DNA of 64,000 nt from Chondrilla cf. caribensis (Eukaryota; Porifera; Demospongiae; Chondrillida; Chondrillidae): assembly GCA_964020155.1 (NCBI GenBank), contig OZ026564.1, forward strand, positions 3,401,223 through 3,465,222, written 5' to 3'. Under the pieces are notes generated by a model. The model was given only the letters and a program-made list of their open reading frames with translations, made no database searches and was not told the DNA's origin. Positions 44,680 to 56,938 of this stretch are shown here, piece by piece (position 1 is the stretch's first letter; each line of letters begins with the position of its first letter). A program made the translations under genes and the position numbers.

Positions 44680-44737
44680 TACTCTGATCACATGGGTATC
44701 ACATTATGTATCATGTGATAGCTATGTGATCAGAGTA
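44680..44737. repeat. Long-arm CACATG hairpin, copy 2
   Basis: TACTCTGATCACATGGGTATC and its inverse; partner of the one at 40369. Confidence 0.6.
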
Positions 44738-45229
44738 AAAATATGACATATACGTATATGCACCGGCTCCCCAAACATCATAAATGTGGTGTCAATACAT
44801 GTAAGCAGGAAATTTCACATGGGTCAATATTCATGAATGAGTGCATGCTGGTTTGCAAATGTCTTGAACAGTGTGTAACATGAAAAATTGCACACATACA
44901 TATGTATATACGGTGTATTACATTGTGTACTACAAGGTACAGAACTTTCAGCCCTGCATGTATATACGTAACTACATAAAGCAGTGATAGCTTTGGGTAA
45001 GTGCAAGTATGTTAAAGTATGTTCCTTGAACACAACCCCACAAAGAAGCATTTGTGGATTGCATCCATACATCCATGCAATGTGTGAACATTCATGAAGC
45101 AGCCCACACATGTAATAGATACTGGATGGAGTTACCGTAAACTATGTAAGTAGGTCTGGTAAGAATCAGTCAGTTAAGACTCCTAAATCAGTAAACAATG
45201 ACACACACACTCAAGCAAGTACACGTACT

Positions 45230-45231
<2 letters not shown>

Positions 45232-45300
<69 letters not shown>
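45232..45300. repeat. CA microsatellite
   Basis: AC dinucleotides with one TA interruption near 45271; duplicate of that at 40930. Confidence 0.95.
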
Positions 45301-45304
<4 letters not shown>

Positions 45305-45762
45305 TATGCAAATATATATGCATATCAATATTATTATATTATTATAGTTACGGTATATTATTATATATGTGCCACTGGATATGTCATATAATATTAAGGA
45401 GAATACATACAGAATGCTCTCTGGTATATGGAGTAGAGTTTGATGTTCTGTATACACTTGCCAAGTTGAGCACTTCTATTATAATATTATTATTATATTA
45501 TATATTATATTGCAGGAATGAGTTACGTATAAGCTTGTGCATAAAGGTTATACTAGGTCATGATAGTGCTACCTTGAAATAGCTGCTGTAAGGATTAACA
45601 CACAAATGTGCTATATACTACATATACATGTATACAAAATTGATTAGTACTGAAGTAACCATACATGGTGACAAAATACCTCAATCGAGTTTAACATTCT
45701 AGTGTCATCACTTCGGCAACAGTTGAATAACTACTGAGTACAGCGTGAGTAGGGAGATAGCA

Positions 45763-46797
45763 ATGGCTGAGATTGGAAATATCTCTGAGAATGTTACAAA
45801 TACAACTGAACTTCCCTTTGCTAGTGTTCTTGGAGTACAGGGATACACTGCCATGGTGACCGTTCTACTTTTACTTCTTGTTCCTCCTCAACTGTTCCTC
45901 TCAATCATCACCATAGCTGGACTGTGTGCTGGGAAGGAATTCAAGAAGATTAAGGCTCAGCGTAACATAATGATCGCCATCACAGCAATGGGCCTCATTT
46001 CAAGTATCGATTTAGTGATGCTTGCTATTGCTGAGTATCTCTTTCTACACCACCACAAGGAAGCTGGTGTGGTATTCTGTCACGGTTCATCACTATTCAG
46101 GCATATTGACTATGGCCTGAGAGATATTTTGATGGTATTTTTTTCCCTCTCCGTCTTCATTGTAATCAAACACGGACAGAATAAACTCAGAGTCATCTAC
46201 ACGAATATAGCATTGCTCATATCAATATTAGTTGTTCTTTCCCTTGGTATCATATATGTAGTTCCATCGGCAATTAATTTTTCCATTCCATTTGATGGAG
46301 TGTTCTGCCATGCAGAAATATCCCTTGCAGGAGTTGTGGTGGGTCTCATCCTGACAATGATCCTCATCTCCATCCCTGTGCGAATCAGCTCCCTGGGAAT
46401 TGTTATCGCTATTCTTGTGTTTGTGAAGAAGCACAGTACTGCACTGGCTGAAAACGAAAAACTCAAAAGGGCTATTGTCAAGTTTGTAGCAATGATAGTT
46501 TTTGTGAATGCAATGTTTGTAGTTGGAATTATATTGTCATTCGTGACTCCAGGGCTAGTGGTAGTTGATGTGGCCACTTCTGTTGTGTTCTTACACCTGC
46601 TTTATTTCCTCCTACCGAGCACACAAGCCATAATCATCCCATTGATGATGATTGCTGTGTTTAAATCACTCCGTCTGGCCATCAAGACAACATTTTTCCC
46701 ATGGTGTTACGGAGATCATGATGCGATCATGAAAAGGAGGAAATTTTCCCTCTCCAGCTCTGGAACGCTGAGGACAACATTGAACCGGGAAGCATGA
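45763..46797 (+). CDS. 7TM receptor, subgroup D copy 1 (D1), 344 aa
   Basis: N-terminus MAEIGNISENVTNTTE has three sequons, and the first 70 or so codons are like the A/B genes. From TM2 on it follows the C type: SIDLVMLAIAEYLF, SSLFRHIDYGLRDI, IVIKHGQNKLR. Loop 2 reads DGVFCHAEISLAGVVVG. Loop 3 is LAENEKLKRA and TM7 IIIPLMMIAVFKSLR, with Ile in place of the NPxxY Asn. The tail is distinct (WCYGDHDAIMKRRK, LSSSGTL, ends NREA). So D combines a family-wide head with a C-related body. Confidence 0.85.
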   Translation: MAEIGNISENVTNTTELPFASVLGVQGYTAMVTVLLLLLVPPQLFLSIITIAGLCAGKEFKKIKAQRNIMIAITAMGLISSIDLVMLAIAEYLFLHHHKEAGVVFCHGSSLFRHIDYGLRDILMVFFSLSVFIVIKHGQNKLRVIYTNIALLISILVVLSLGIIYVVPSAINFSIPFDGVFCHAEISLAGVVVGLILTMILISIPVRISSLGIVIAILVFVKKHSTALAENEKLKRAIVKFVAMIVFVNAMFVVGIILSFVTPGLVVVDVATSVVFLHLLYFLLPSTQAIIIPLMMIAVFKSLRLAIKTTFFPWCYGDHDAIMKRRKFSLSSSGTLRTTLNREA

Positions 46798-47032
46798 TTG
46801 ACATTGCAGAAATCAGCATGCATATTAATGGAAAATGTCAATTAATTAATTTCATTAACAAACTGCGTATATACATATCAAATTCAAGTATTATCCAATT
46901 TCTGCTTGTATATGTAACAAGCTTGTTATATAATAATTATATTAATTTTGTTGATTATGTATCAATTAAACAATCAATCAATCATTATTTCAGTGCACTG
47001 CACCACAAGGTTCTAGGACATGTATACATACA

Positions 47033-47063
<31 letters not shown>

Positions 47064-47167
47064 TGCAAGTTAAACAGGATTAATTTCATAAATATTGCTG
47101 GGTTTAACTTAATCAAGAATGCATTGTAACCATATACGCATAAAATGCAATTGAAATTAAGTTTACT

Positions 47168-48955
47168 AGCATTAAGCACCTCCAAATGTAGCTGAAGTTA
47201 TACGAGTTAGCTACGGAAATGGGAATAGTTCCACACATTATTTCATGTCCCCAACTAGTTCTGTCTAAAATATCACGTTGACACGCCCCCTCCCCCACAA
47301 GCTATGCAAAAAGCTAAGGTGCTCAGCACTTTCTCTTCTACATATACTCTCCCATACAATGGAAATATATTAAGCACCTCCAAATACAGTGGGACCCCTG
47401 TAATCAGGACACCTTGGGTCAGTCTTTTCGTGTCCTGATTATAGGGGCGTCCTCATTTCAGGGGTTATGTACTTAGGATTGAAATTAATGGACACAATGA
47501 ACTATAGATGCGGGAGCATAATTTGGCGGCCATATTGGGTGGCAAAAAGACATGTTGCATATAGGGAGCAATACGAAATTTGTCTAGTTGTAAGAGTTCT
47601 AGACACTTCATCGTCGAACTAAACCTCGAATTTCTTAGAGACATGAGCTAATATGGTACAACCCAAATCGTCTGCGTAACGAATACTTCCTAACGATCGC
47701 ATTTTGACCTCTAAATCCCTTGCACGTATAGATTGTCAGGACCAAAGGTATTGGTGGGCAAACTGGAGAAAATCTTACAGCCTCAAAAACTTTGATTTGT
47801 CCACTTTATTCTGTATAATTTAATACTGATTTGTATACACTGGTTCATATTTTCCCATTCGTTATACGGAATAACCAAAGTCTGGGTTTCAGGGGGCATT
47901 TTACATACATTACAATACAGAAAAGGTTGGTTCCAAGATGATGCGTCTGTTTTATAATTAGCGCGGTGTCCGTATTTCAGGGGGTCGGATTATAGGGGTC
48001 CCACTGTATAACTGGAGTTACAGGCCACCTATTGAAATGCATGGGAATTGTTTCAGAAGTTAGTTCACGCCCCCAGCTAAATCTGCCTGAAATATAAAGT
48101 TGACACCCCCCTCCCCATGAGCTACGCAAAAAGGTGCTTAGCGTTTTCTCTCCTACGTATACTCTCCCATACATTGGAAATATTATAATATGCACCTCCA
48201 AATGTAGCTGGGGTTACTAGTTAGCTACGGAAATGGGAATAGTTTCACAAGTTAGTTCACTTCCCCAACTAGGTCTGTCTATAACCTCAAGTTGACATGC
48301 CCCCTCCCCCATGAGCTATGCAAAAAGGTGCTTAGCGTTTTTTCTCCTATACTCTCTCAATGCATATGTACATATATTGAAAATATATTAAGCACCTTTG
48401 AATGCAGCTGGGGTTACGGGCCACCTATTGAGATGGAAATTATTTCAGAAGATAGTTTACATCCCCGACTAGGTCTGTCTAAAAAATCAAGTTGAAACAT
48501 TACCTCCTCCATGAGCTATGCAAAAAGGTGCTTTGCGTTTTTTTCTCCTATACTCTCCCATACATTGAAAATATACATGTATTAAGCACCTTCAAATGTA
48601 GATGGGGTTACGAGTAAGCTACCGAAATGGAAATAATTTCACAGGTTGGTCCACGTCCCTAACTAGGTCTGTCTAAAATATCAAGTAGACACGCCCCCTC
48701 CCCCATGAGCTATGCTATGCTATACTCTTCCATACATTGAAAATACATTAAGCATTTTCGAATGTAGCTGGAGTTACGGGCCACCTATTGAAATGGGAAT
48801 TGTTTCAGAAGTTAGCTCATGTCCCTAACTAGATCTGTCTAAAATATCAAGTTGACATGCCCCCTTCCCAATGAGCTATGGAAAAAGGTGCTTAGCGTTT
48901 TCTCTCCTATACTACCCCATACGTACATTGAAAAAATATTAATTTTACTGAGTGG
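47168..48955. repeat. Tandem array of about 200-bp repeats
   Basis: About six units, each containing TAAGCACCTCCAAATGTAGC, a GGGAATAGTTTCA stretch, CCAACTAGGTCTGTCTAAAA, GACACGCCCCCTCCCCCATG and AAAGGTGCTTAGCGTTTTCT. The end GGTGCTTA and the start TAAGCACC are complementary, so each junction can form a hairpin with a roughly 45-nt loop. Diverged relatives occur in the C-to-A spacers. A transposon interrupts it at 47387. Confidence 0.75.
47387..48006. mobile_element. 620-bp TA-flanked DNA element
   Basis: Ends CAGTGGGACCCCTGTAATC and (inverted) CAGTGGGACCCCTATAATC with TA on both sides, inserted in the tandem array. Pogo/Tigger-like ends; no transposase frame. Confidence 0.75.
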
Positions 48956-49231
48956 TGTAATTTCTATCCTAGAGTGCGATAGCACTCTATATGTAGGGAT
49001 GACAAGAAAAAAACATGGCGGCCTATTATCATGCATACATTAATGTTTCGCAAAATTATCGCCTATGAACATAATAATCATGTTTCACCATATATAGACA
49101 CTCCAAACTACGTATGTAGTCTAGAAGAGAATTCTGTGAAGGTTCCTGGGCCAGGCATTGGTCACTCTGGGGAATTCATCCCTTCTAATACCCACTTCAG
49201 AACAAAGTTGCTAGAGACCTAGCATACTAGT

Positions 49232-49333
49232 ACACTGCTCTCCTCCTGCTGTTGTGGAGACTCTGATCGTAAGGAAACTTCTCATCTCACTTCAACAAAC
49301 ACCCCGGGAACATCCTCTACTCAGGACGTGTGA
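49232..49333 (+). pseudogene. Receptor 3' end relic (last 33 codons)
   Basis: TLLSSCCCGDSDRKETSHLT and the family tail STNTPGTSSTQDV followed by TGA, with the usual 3' flank (AGAACACCAGGGAGTA). All transmembrane segments are missing. Sequence just upstream (49110-49222) recurs near 61960-62670. Confidence 0.85.
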
Positions 49334-49854
49334 GAACACCAGGGAGTATATACTTTCACCTAAAGCCTGGCTAACATACATGTGCAAATGATCAGATGCC
49401 GCTTGAGTTTTTCTTTGACGAGATCAGTGATTAATGCAATTTGAGGAAGCAGATCTAAAGTTCCAATTGATTGCCCACAATTATTTGTTTTTTCTTCCAT
49501 TGAGGCTCAAATATAACTGTATGTCCCGCATCTCTCTAATGTATTTAATTTTAAATTTGGACAGACAAGCATGCACTTTGATTTTCAAATAATTTCTGCA
49601 CTCCATCATTTTAAGTATAATATGTACAATTATGTAAATAATAATTATTGTGTTATACCTATTGACGCGATTTAGAAGAGAATATTACTTCTTTAACGGC
49701 GAATTTTGCGAATTTTGTTATGATGGTTCTTGTAGAAGCACTATTATCACGTGACTGCTCATGACCCACCCCTGAATTAGATTGTTTACATAACAATGAA
49801 ACCGCAAGTTATTGGTTTCCCCTATCAATGCTGACATGTCCTACTACATCTGGA
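49334..49854. other. Unannotated AT-rich stretch
   Basis: I see no gene, repeat or transposon end that I can support here. Confidence 0.3.
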
Positions 49855-51540
49855 TATGTACAGACATTCCTCCCAATGAATATTATTAAACTCTGTATGA
49901 ATGTCATTAACTATCCATGCTATCCATTTCATTGTATGCTTATATTTTATAACATGACTTTGTGTAAGTTAATATATACAACCACTGGTATTCATTGGTA
50001 AACATTCAAAGTATTTCAAAGATCACATTTTGAAGCCTGTGTAATGTTGATGCAGATCCCATTTTTTCAAGCCTGAATTGTTATTTCCAAAATAGCCAAA
50101 TTTGTATCTACACCTTTAATAATACGGACTCTCTTATGTGTTACATATACATGCTGACCATAAGGGCTGATTGCTAGCATTGTCATGAATGCCAAGCATG
50201 TGCAGGGCCGGCGCAACTGGTACGGCTACTACGTACGGCCATGGCCGTACCACTTTTTGACCATGGCCTTAAAAAACTAAAATGTCACTAACATGGCATC
50301 AACCAAAGATATGATAACCTTAACCAAATATTATTATTCCAACAGTGGTAAATGTAACATTGGCCTCCTTACAGAGAATTTCGTTCACAATTTCCTTCAA
50401 ACTAAGCTTCACTATCTGATACTATGCTCGAAGTCGCCATGATGTCTATTGCGCAACTTCTAAAACGCCGATTTTGAATGCCAAGACTAAGAAATTGGGC
50501 TGAAATTCGTGCGCTGAAGCTTCGTCGAAAGCGATAACTTCAGTGAAGGCTCTTCTGAACCTAAAAAGACGCCATCACCACGTGAAACAGTAAAATTAAT
50601 ACAGATATTATGCCTCATCCATTTTTATATACACACATGCCTAATAATATTAGTTTTATAATAATATTATTGTTATAAAAAATAGAAGGGCGGTCAGAAA
50701 TTTTAGCAGGGCAGGTAGCCCTGCTAAAATGGCCTGGGGGAAACACCGGACCGTATAATGATGCATCCTATTTTGTGTCATGTGAATGCCAACACGATTC
50801 ACTATGCTACGCTGATGGCCATACCACTACCGCAGAGCTTGCTCCGACCCTGATGTGGGCATCCATGGAGCAGGTGTGTGTGGGAGGATGAATGCTAAAG
50901 CAAGGCAACTATTCATGTTCAGGTCACCAAGAGGAGTCTGTTGTGTTGTGTGCTCAGTTGGTGAGGTGTCAGTTTGCATATATAGCGATCACGAAGATGA
51001 ATTTCAACAGGTCTGTACAGTTATGATTGAGTCTTGGAGTTGAGTCAATAGATCCAATATGGCTTCCCTCATACCCTGACATGTCTCTGTCTGTTAGGAT
51101 GGGCAATGTCCACGAGGAAACACACCATGCAGGTTTCATGCACTTTTCTTATTTATAACTGTTGCACGAATACACACTGTATATTGAAAATTACTGCATT
51201 CCAAGTACACACGTGATGGTCTCCATCATGTAGACTTCAATTCCATCTTTCTCTTAATTTTATATGGTCACACATCAGTGTTGATGTTAGTGGTGTACCT
51301 CACACAATGCAAACCAATGCTACCATACCCATAGAAGAGTGCTATTTTATCTTGTGCATTTGGTGTACAGTCTGTGCTATGTACATTAATCTCAGAACAC
51401 GTGATCATGTAGTCTCTGATAATGGAATATGCACTTCATTTCTACTCAAAAAGCAATTAGCAACAGGTGTAACCAGCTCCATCTCAATCCCGCTCACACG
51501 TGTAGAACACAATGTCCCAACTGTCCTTGCATAGTCACGT
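49855..51540. repeat. Duplicated block L (inverse of 51826-52160)
   Basis: The first part (49855-50150) is the inverse of 51826-52160, and the whole block recurs at 55770-56740 and, inverted, at 59960-60475. About 50870-51010 could encode CGRMNAKARQLFMF and further residues, ending at a weak splice donor, but the copies vary at amino-acid-changing sites, so I do not call a gene. It is interrupted by the element at 50203. Confidence 0.65.
50203..50852. mobile_element. CAGGGCCGG-ended element, 5-bp duplication
   Basis: Ends CAGGGCCGGCGCAACT and (inverted) CAGGGTCGGAGCAAGCT, 650 bp, flanked by ATGTG at 50198-50202 and 50853-50857. The block copy at 56.1 kb shows the empty site. The interior shares GATAACTTCAGTGAAGG with the element at 28502. 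A hAT-like 5-bp group is possible. Confidence 0.75.
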
Positions 51541-51746
51541 TCGAGGAGCAGTTACGTATAGCTGTTTGATCTGAAACATGCTAGGATCCCAGGTATACAG
51601 TGGAATGATGGCAGTTCTGGTCCATATCAAAGTATTTCATACCTCAAGTACCACATTCAAGACTCAAAGGACATCCTAGTACCAGCCTGCACAGTCTGTT
51701 CTTCACCCCAGTGATCAAACTGTCAGAACCAGCCTGGTGTTGACTG

Positions 51747-51748
<2 letters not shown>

Positions 51749-51820
<72 letters not shown>
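51749..51820. repeat. CA microsatellite
   Basis: About 72 bp of AC dinucleotides between the two inverted blocks. Confidence 0.95.
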
Positions 51821-51825
<5 letters not shown>

Positions 51826-51827
<2 letters not shown>

Positions 51828-52160
51828 TTAGAGAGTCTGTAAAGGATGTTCTCATGCACTCTGTAAATGCAGTACTTAAGGTTTTGACATGCTGCTATTA
51901 TTATATTGTCTTTAAAAGTGTAGATACAAATTTGGCTATTTTGGAAATAACAATTCAGGCTTGAAAAAATGGGATCTGCATCAACATTACACAGGCTTCA
52001 AAATGAAATCTTTGAAATACTTTGAATGTTTACCAATGAATACCAGTGTGGTTGTCATGTTAAAAATAAAAGTATATAATGAAATTCATAGTATGGATAT
52101 TATTAATGATATTCATACAGATTTTAATAATATTCATTGGGAGGGATGTCTGTACATAAG
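51826..52160. repeat. Duplicated block R, just upstream of D2
   Basis: Inverse of 49855-50150 and direct repeat of about 60160-60475, which stands at the same place before D3. It replaces the A/B-type promoter region. Confidence 0.7.
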
Positions 52161-52260
52161 GAGACGTGACCTCTGTGTGGTCAGTGAAATTTGGCGGAGA
52201 AGAAATACTTCCACAGACTTCGGTTTGAGAACAACTGTTAGAAACCACTACCACGTAGAC

Positions 52261-53292
52261 ATGGATGTAGTTGGGAACATCTCTGGGAATTTTACAATTG
52301 AACTTCCCTTTGCTAGTGTTCTTGGAGTACAGGAATACACTGCCATGGTGACTGTTCTACTTGTACTTCTTGTTCCTCCTCAACTGTTTCTCTCAGTCAT
52401 CACCATAGCAGGACTGTGTGCTGGGAAGGACTTTAAGAAGATAAAGGTTCAGCGTAACTTAATGATCGCCATCACAGCAATGGGCTTTATTTCAAGTATC
52501 ACTGTGGTGATGCTTGCCATTGCCGAGTATCTCTTCCTAAACCACCACAAGGAGGCTGGTGTAGTATTCTGTCACAGCTCATACCTATTTAGGCATATTG
52601 ACTATGCGCTGAGAGATATTTTTATGGTATTTTTTTCCTTCTCCATCTTCATTGTAATCAAACATGGACAGAGTAAACTCAGGGGCATCTACATTAACAT
52701 AGCATTGTTCATATCAATATTAATTGTTTTTATCCTCGGCATCATATATGTAGTCCCACCGGCAATTAATTTTTCCTTTCAATTGGATGGAGTGTTCTGC
52801 TTTCCACTGATATTCGATGGAGGACTTGCGGGTATCATTCTCACCCTGGTCTTCATCAACATCCCTGAGCGTATCTGTTCACTGGGAATTGCCATCGCTA
52901 TTATTGTGTTTGTGAAGAAGCACAGTACTGCACTGGCTGAAAACGAAAAACTCAAAAGGGCTATAGTCAAGTTTGTAGCAATGATAGTAGTTTTGAATGC
53001 AATAATTGTGGTTGGAATTATATTGCCATTTGTGATTTCATGGATAGCGGTAGTTGATGTGGCCACTTTTGTTGTGTTCTTGCACCTGCTTTTTTTCCTC
53101 CTACCAAGCACACAAGCCATAATCATCCCATTGATGATGATTGCCGTGTTTAAATCACTCCGTGTGGCCATCAAGGCAACATTCTTCCCATGGTGTTACA
53201 GAGATCATGATGTGATCATACATAGGAAAGAGAGGAAAATTACCCTCTCCAGCTCTGGAACCCCGGTGACAACATCAAACGGAGAAGCATGA
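52261..53292 (+). CDS. 7TM receptor, subgroup D copy 2 (D2), 343 aa
   Basis: N-terminus MDVVGNISGNFTIELPF with two sequons and a B-type leader (GGCGGAGAAGAAATACTTCC). TM1 begins GVQEYTAMV (Glu instead of Gly). The body is D-type: LFRHIDYALRDI, IKHGQSKLRG, loop 2 CFPLIFDGGLAG, LAENEKLKRA, IIIPLMMIAVFKSLR. VVFCHSS replaces VVFCHG but keeps the TM3 Cys. An in-frame extension reaches back to a TTG at 51961 through the duplicated block; with no ATG aligned to paralogs I take ATG 52261. Confidence 0.85.
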   Translation: MDVVGNISGNFTIELPFASVLGVQEYTAMVTVLLVLLVPPQLFLSVITIAGLCAGKDFKKIKVQRNLMIAITAMGFISSITVVMLAIAEYLFLNHHKEAGVVFCHSSYLFRHIDYALRDIFMVFFSFSIFIVIKHGQSKLRGIYINIALFISILIVFILGIIYVVPPAINFSFQLDGVFCFPLIFDGGLAGIILTLVFINIPERICSLGIAIAIIVFVKKHSTALAENEKLKRAIVKFVAMIVVLNAIIVVGIILPFVISWIAVVDVATFVVFLHLLFFLLPSTQAIIIPLMMIAVFKSLRVAIKATFFPWCYRDHDVIIHRKERKITLSSSGTPVTTSNGEA

Positions 53293-54109
53293 TTGTCATG
53301 GACCACTGCAGAAGTCATATTAATTGAAATGGTCAATATATTAGTTCCATTCCACCTATACATACATATCAAATTCAAGTATCCAATTGCTGCTTATATT
53401 CAACACGCTTACCATCATGTAGTAATTATAAATATACGCATATAATACACATATCATCATCAATTTTGTTATTAATTTATATTATAGTTGGGTTAAAGAA
53501 GTTCATATTGTAAGATGATCAACTACACATATTATAGAAAAATGAAATTAAGTTTACTTACTGTATTAATTCTATTTATTAATATCAATTCTATAATAAT
53601 TAAATGTGTGTTTGACTATAGACGCTCGTGGTGAATGTATACGTAGATACAAAAACTATACACTATAAAAATACTATTATGCTATTTTTGGCTGAATCAG
53701 TGGTAACTGTATAACACAGAACAGCTAGTGTATACATATCATGTAAACATAGTCCAGCTATACTTGTACACATGCAAGGAGTGATTCGTAGGATCACTAT
53801 AGATGGAATAATTTGCTTTATAGGGCAGAACCCATACATGTGTGTGAGAACACAAATCACAAATCGAAGCACATAACAAATAACAATGTATGAGGCAAAT
53901 CCAAAATCCAAAAGTGTATGCAGGTGCAATAATGGACACACGTCTGTAACATATGCAATTAATAGAAAATGATTCAGATTTCAAATCTCTTGTGTTTGGC
54001 TGGAGTTGCTTTTGTTATCTGACAAACACATTAAAAAGACAAACACATATATGTGTCTGAAAGGTTCATTTAGTAAACCTACCACTGTGTGTATTTATGA
54101 CCAATATAC
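53293..54109. other. Spacer after D2
   Basis: AT-rich, no + strand gene recognised. A minus-strand stretch at about 53740-53960 stays open in two frames, but no splice signals could be confirmed. Confidence 0.3.
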
Positions 54110-54205
54110 CTCCATTGTTGAACGCATAGTCAAACAGAACTGTCCACCTTTCTAGAAACTCTTCAGGTATGAATTGTAGAAAAGGTGCTTGGCAAGGAAC
54201 GACCC
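54110..54205 (-). CDS. Possible internal exon of an unknown gene
   Basis: On the minus strand 96 bp lie between TTTTCAG and GTATAT, and only one frame is open, reading VPCQAPFLQFIPEEFLERW and then TVLFDYAFNNG. It looks protein-like, but I recognise no family and cannot link it in phase with the other candidate exons. Confidence 0.3.
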
Positions 54206-54491
54206 CTGAAAACATGACATGGATGATACACCACAAGTTACATGTGTCTGTTACCACTGGTGTAACATGCACACACTTATATACATGTTAACAATTCACA
54301 AGCTGTGATCAGAAACATTGGCTTGGAATACAGATGAGTATCGTCATTTATCGATAGGACGGGGAAAAATGGTCATCATTTCACAGCTAGCAATTGACCA
54401 CACAAAACACAACACAGGTCAAAGTGCAAACAACAGTAATCACACGAGAATGAACCAAGTACTGTGCAATTTTGGAGGAAAACACATCAAA

Positions 54492-54742
54492 CACCTTCCA
54501 TTTTGTAATGCACATTCCCATTATAAAAGGTATCAGGCTTGGGTTCACAAATTTGCAAACCCACAAAGATCAAAGGGAGATAAAAGAGTGTTTAAACATA
54601 CAAAACACAAAACAAATAACAATAATCAATTTGTTCAATACACTTGCAGCTGTTGCAGCTGATACCTCTATGGGTTTGCAAATTTGTGGACCCAAGCTTG
54701 ATTCCTTTTATAATGGAAATTTGCATTACAAAATGGAAGGTG
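54492..54742. mobile_element. Miniature element with 72-bp inverted arms
   Basis: Arms 54492-54563 and 54671-54742 (CACCTTCCATTTTGTAATGC and inverse) are highly similar around a 108-bp centre. No clear target duplication. The 120-codon open frame that crosses it is an artefact of the inverted repeat. Confidence 0.65.
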
Positions 54743-55247
54743 TTATTAGTATTCATGCACACAACTTATACCTTAAAGAGAGTACTTTCAAAATTGTCCT
54801 TCAGCACATTCACAACAACCCAGGCAGTCTATAAAGGTAGAAAAAAACACACAAAGTACAAGTCCCATCCATGAATACACTATATTAAGTTGTCAGGTGG
54901 TGAAAAGCAAAGCTGTACACTTACGTATGGGTACACAGATACAGATGAGTTGGACCAGCCCACACACTTGCATACACACACACATACATGCGCGCGTGTG
55001 TGCACGCAAAACTGTGATCAGACGAAATAGGACTAATGGTATTCGTCATTTTCACTTCAGACGGGGACATACATAGAGTCATCACATCACAGTCACCAAC
55101 ATATGTACAAGAAACACAGCACACAAACAGTCAAAACAAAGGATAGAAAGCTAGCTAACAGAATAAATCTGCTTTAAAAGCCAGCTAGGGATGATTTTTA
55201 CAGGATGAAAAACACACAACCAGTTGTATCACTGCACAAGACTATAC

Positions 55248-55297
55248 CTGTTGTAGAGAATTAATCAGTTCTTGCAGCTGTTGATCTTTCTCATGTC
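55248..55297 (-). CDS. Possible small coiled-coil exon
   Basis: On the minus strand 50 bp lie between GTGATTAG and GTATAG and read HEKDQQLQELINSLQQ, a heptad-like helical sequence. Too short to be sure. Confidence 0.22.
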
Positions 55298-55730
55298 CTA
55301 ATCACTACAAACAACAAACAAAGAATTGTCAAAAGCAAACAAGTGTTCAAAATAGTGGAACAACACCTGTGTTTGGACACGCACGTACACACACACACAC
55401 ACACAGGAGCATCAGACATCCAAGGAAGATATTGACCATCACCAACATACGAGATGCTTATGGTGGAAACTGCGAATATTGGACATCATCATCACGCGCT
55501 CTAACAAACAATCATTGCATACACTTAGGAAACTAAAGAGTATGCAATCTCAAATAACAGGATGTTCAAACAGTTCAAATCCAGGTATCAAGTATTTCGA
55601 AGCAGTTGGAGTAACTATATACTTCACATGTTATAGGCTTCAGGTGGAAATCTTCCGCAGCAAAGGAACACATCCTGAATGGGGATTGAGTAAATGTGTG
55701 TAGCATTGAAACAAGAATGCACAAATGTGC

Positions 55731-55733
<3 letters not shown>

Positions 55734-55766
<33 letters not shown>
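55734..55766. repeat. CA microsatellite, short
   Basis: About 33 bp of AC dinucleotides at the left edge of the duplicated block that follows. Confidence 0.9.
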
Positions 55767-55768
<2 letters not shown>

Positions 55769-55769
55769 A

Positions 55770-56740
55770 TTTCATTATATGCTTGTATTTTTTAACATGC
55801 ATGACATTGGGCAAGTTAATACAACCACTGGTATTCATTGGTATAGCCATTCAAAGTATTTCAAAGATCGCATTTTGAAGCCTGTGTAATGTTGATGCAG
55901 ATCCCATTTTTTCAAGCCAAATTTGTATTTATACCTTTAAAGACAATAATATTATAATAATAGCAGCATGTTAAAACTTTAAGTACTGCATTTATAGAAT
56001 GCACGAACATCCTATACGGACTCTCTTGTGTGTTACATATATATACATGCTGACCATAAGGGCTGATTGCTAGCATTGTCATGAATGCCAAGCATGTGGG
56101 TGTTCATGCATGAGGTGAGTGTGGGAGGATGAATGCTAAAGCAAGGCAGCTATTCATGTTCTGGTCACCAAGAGGAATCTGTTGCGTTGTGTACTCAGTT
56201 GGTGAGGTGTCAGTTCGCATATATAGTGATCACGAAGATGAATTTCAACAGGTCTGTACAGTTATGATTGAGTCTTGGAGCTGAGTCAATAGATCCAATA
56301 CGGCTTCCCTTATATACCCTGACATGTCTCTGTCTGTTAGGACGGGCTACATCCATGAGGAAACACATCGTGCAGGTTTCATGCACTTTTCTTATTTATA
56401 ACTGTTGGCACAAATACACACTGTATATTGAAAATGACACTATTTCCATGCATTACTATATTCCAAGTACACGTGATGGTCTCCATCAAGTAGGCTTTAA
56501 TTCCATCTTTCTCTTAATTTTATGTGTACACACATGAGTGTTGATGTTAGTGGTGTACCTCACACATGCAAACCAATGCTACCATACCCATGGGAGAGTG
56601 CTATTTTATCTTGTGCATTTGGTGTACAGTCTGTGCTATGTACATTAATCTCAGAACACGTGACCATGTATAGTCTCTGAGAATGGAATTAGCACTTCAT
56701 TTCTACTCAAATAATTAGCAACATGTGTACCCAGCTCCAC
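55770..56740. repeat. Duplicated block L', copy of 49.9-51.5 kb
   Basis: Same orientation as the block at 49855, without the transposon at 50203, which proves the empty site. Its inverse stands at 59960-60475. Confidence 0.7.
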
Positions 56741-56751
56741 CTCAACCGCAC

Positions 56752-56758
56752 GCACATG

Positions 56759-56809
<51 letters not shown>

Positions 56810-56864
56810 CACACACACACACACACTGCACACACACACACACTGCACACACACACACACACAC

Positions 56865-56923
<59 letters not shown>

Positions 56924-56938
56924 CACACACACACACAC
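56752..56938. repeat. Compound CA microsatellite with CACTGCACAC interruptions
   Basis: AC tracts broken at fairly regular intervals by TG (CACTGCAC), which suggests a secondary higher-order repeat. Confidence 0.95.

Noticed and set aside
50855..51043. Cys-rich coding exon (CGRMNAKARQLF) in the duplicated blocks
   Set aside because: It is present in three copies, but changes are mostly amino-acid-changing and one copy has a stop soon after; not supported as a gene.
54472..54834. 120-codon + strand frame
   Set aside because: It reads through both arms of an inverted-repeat element.
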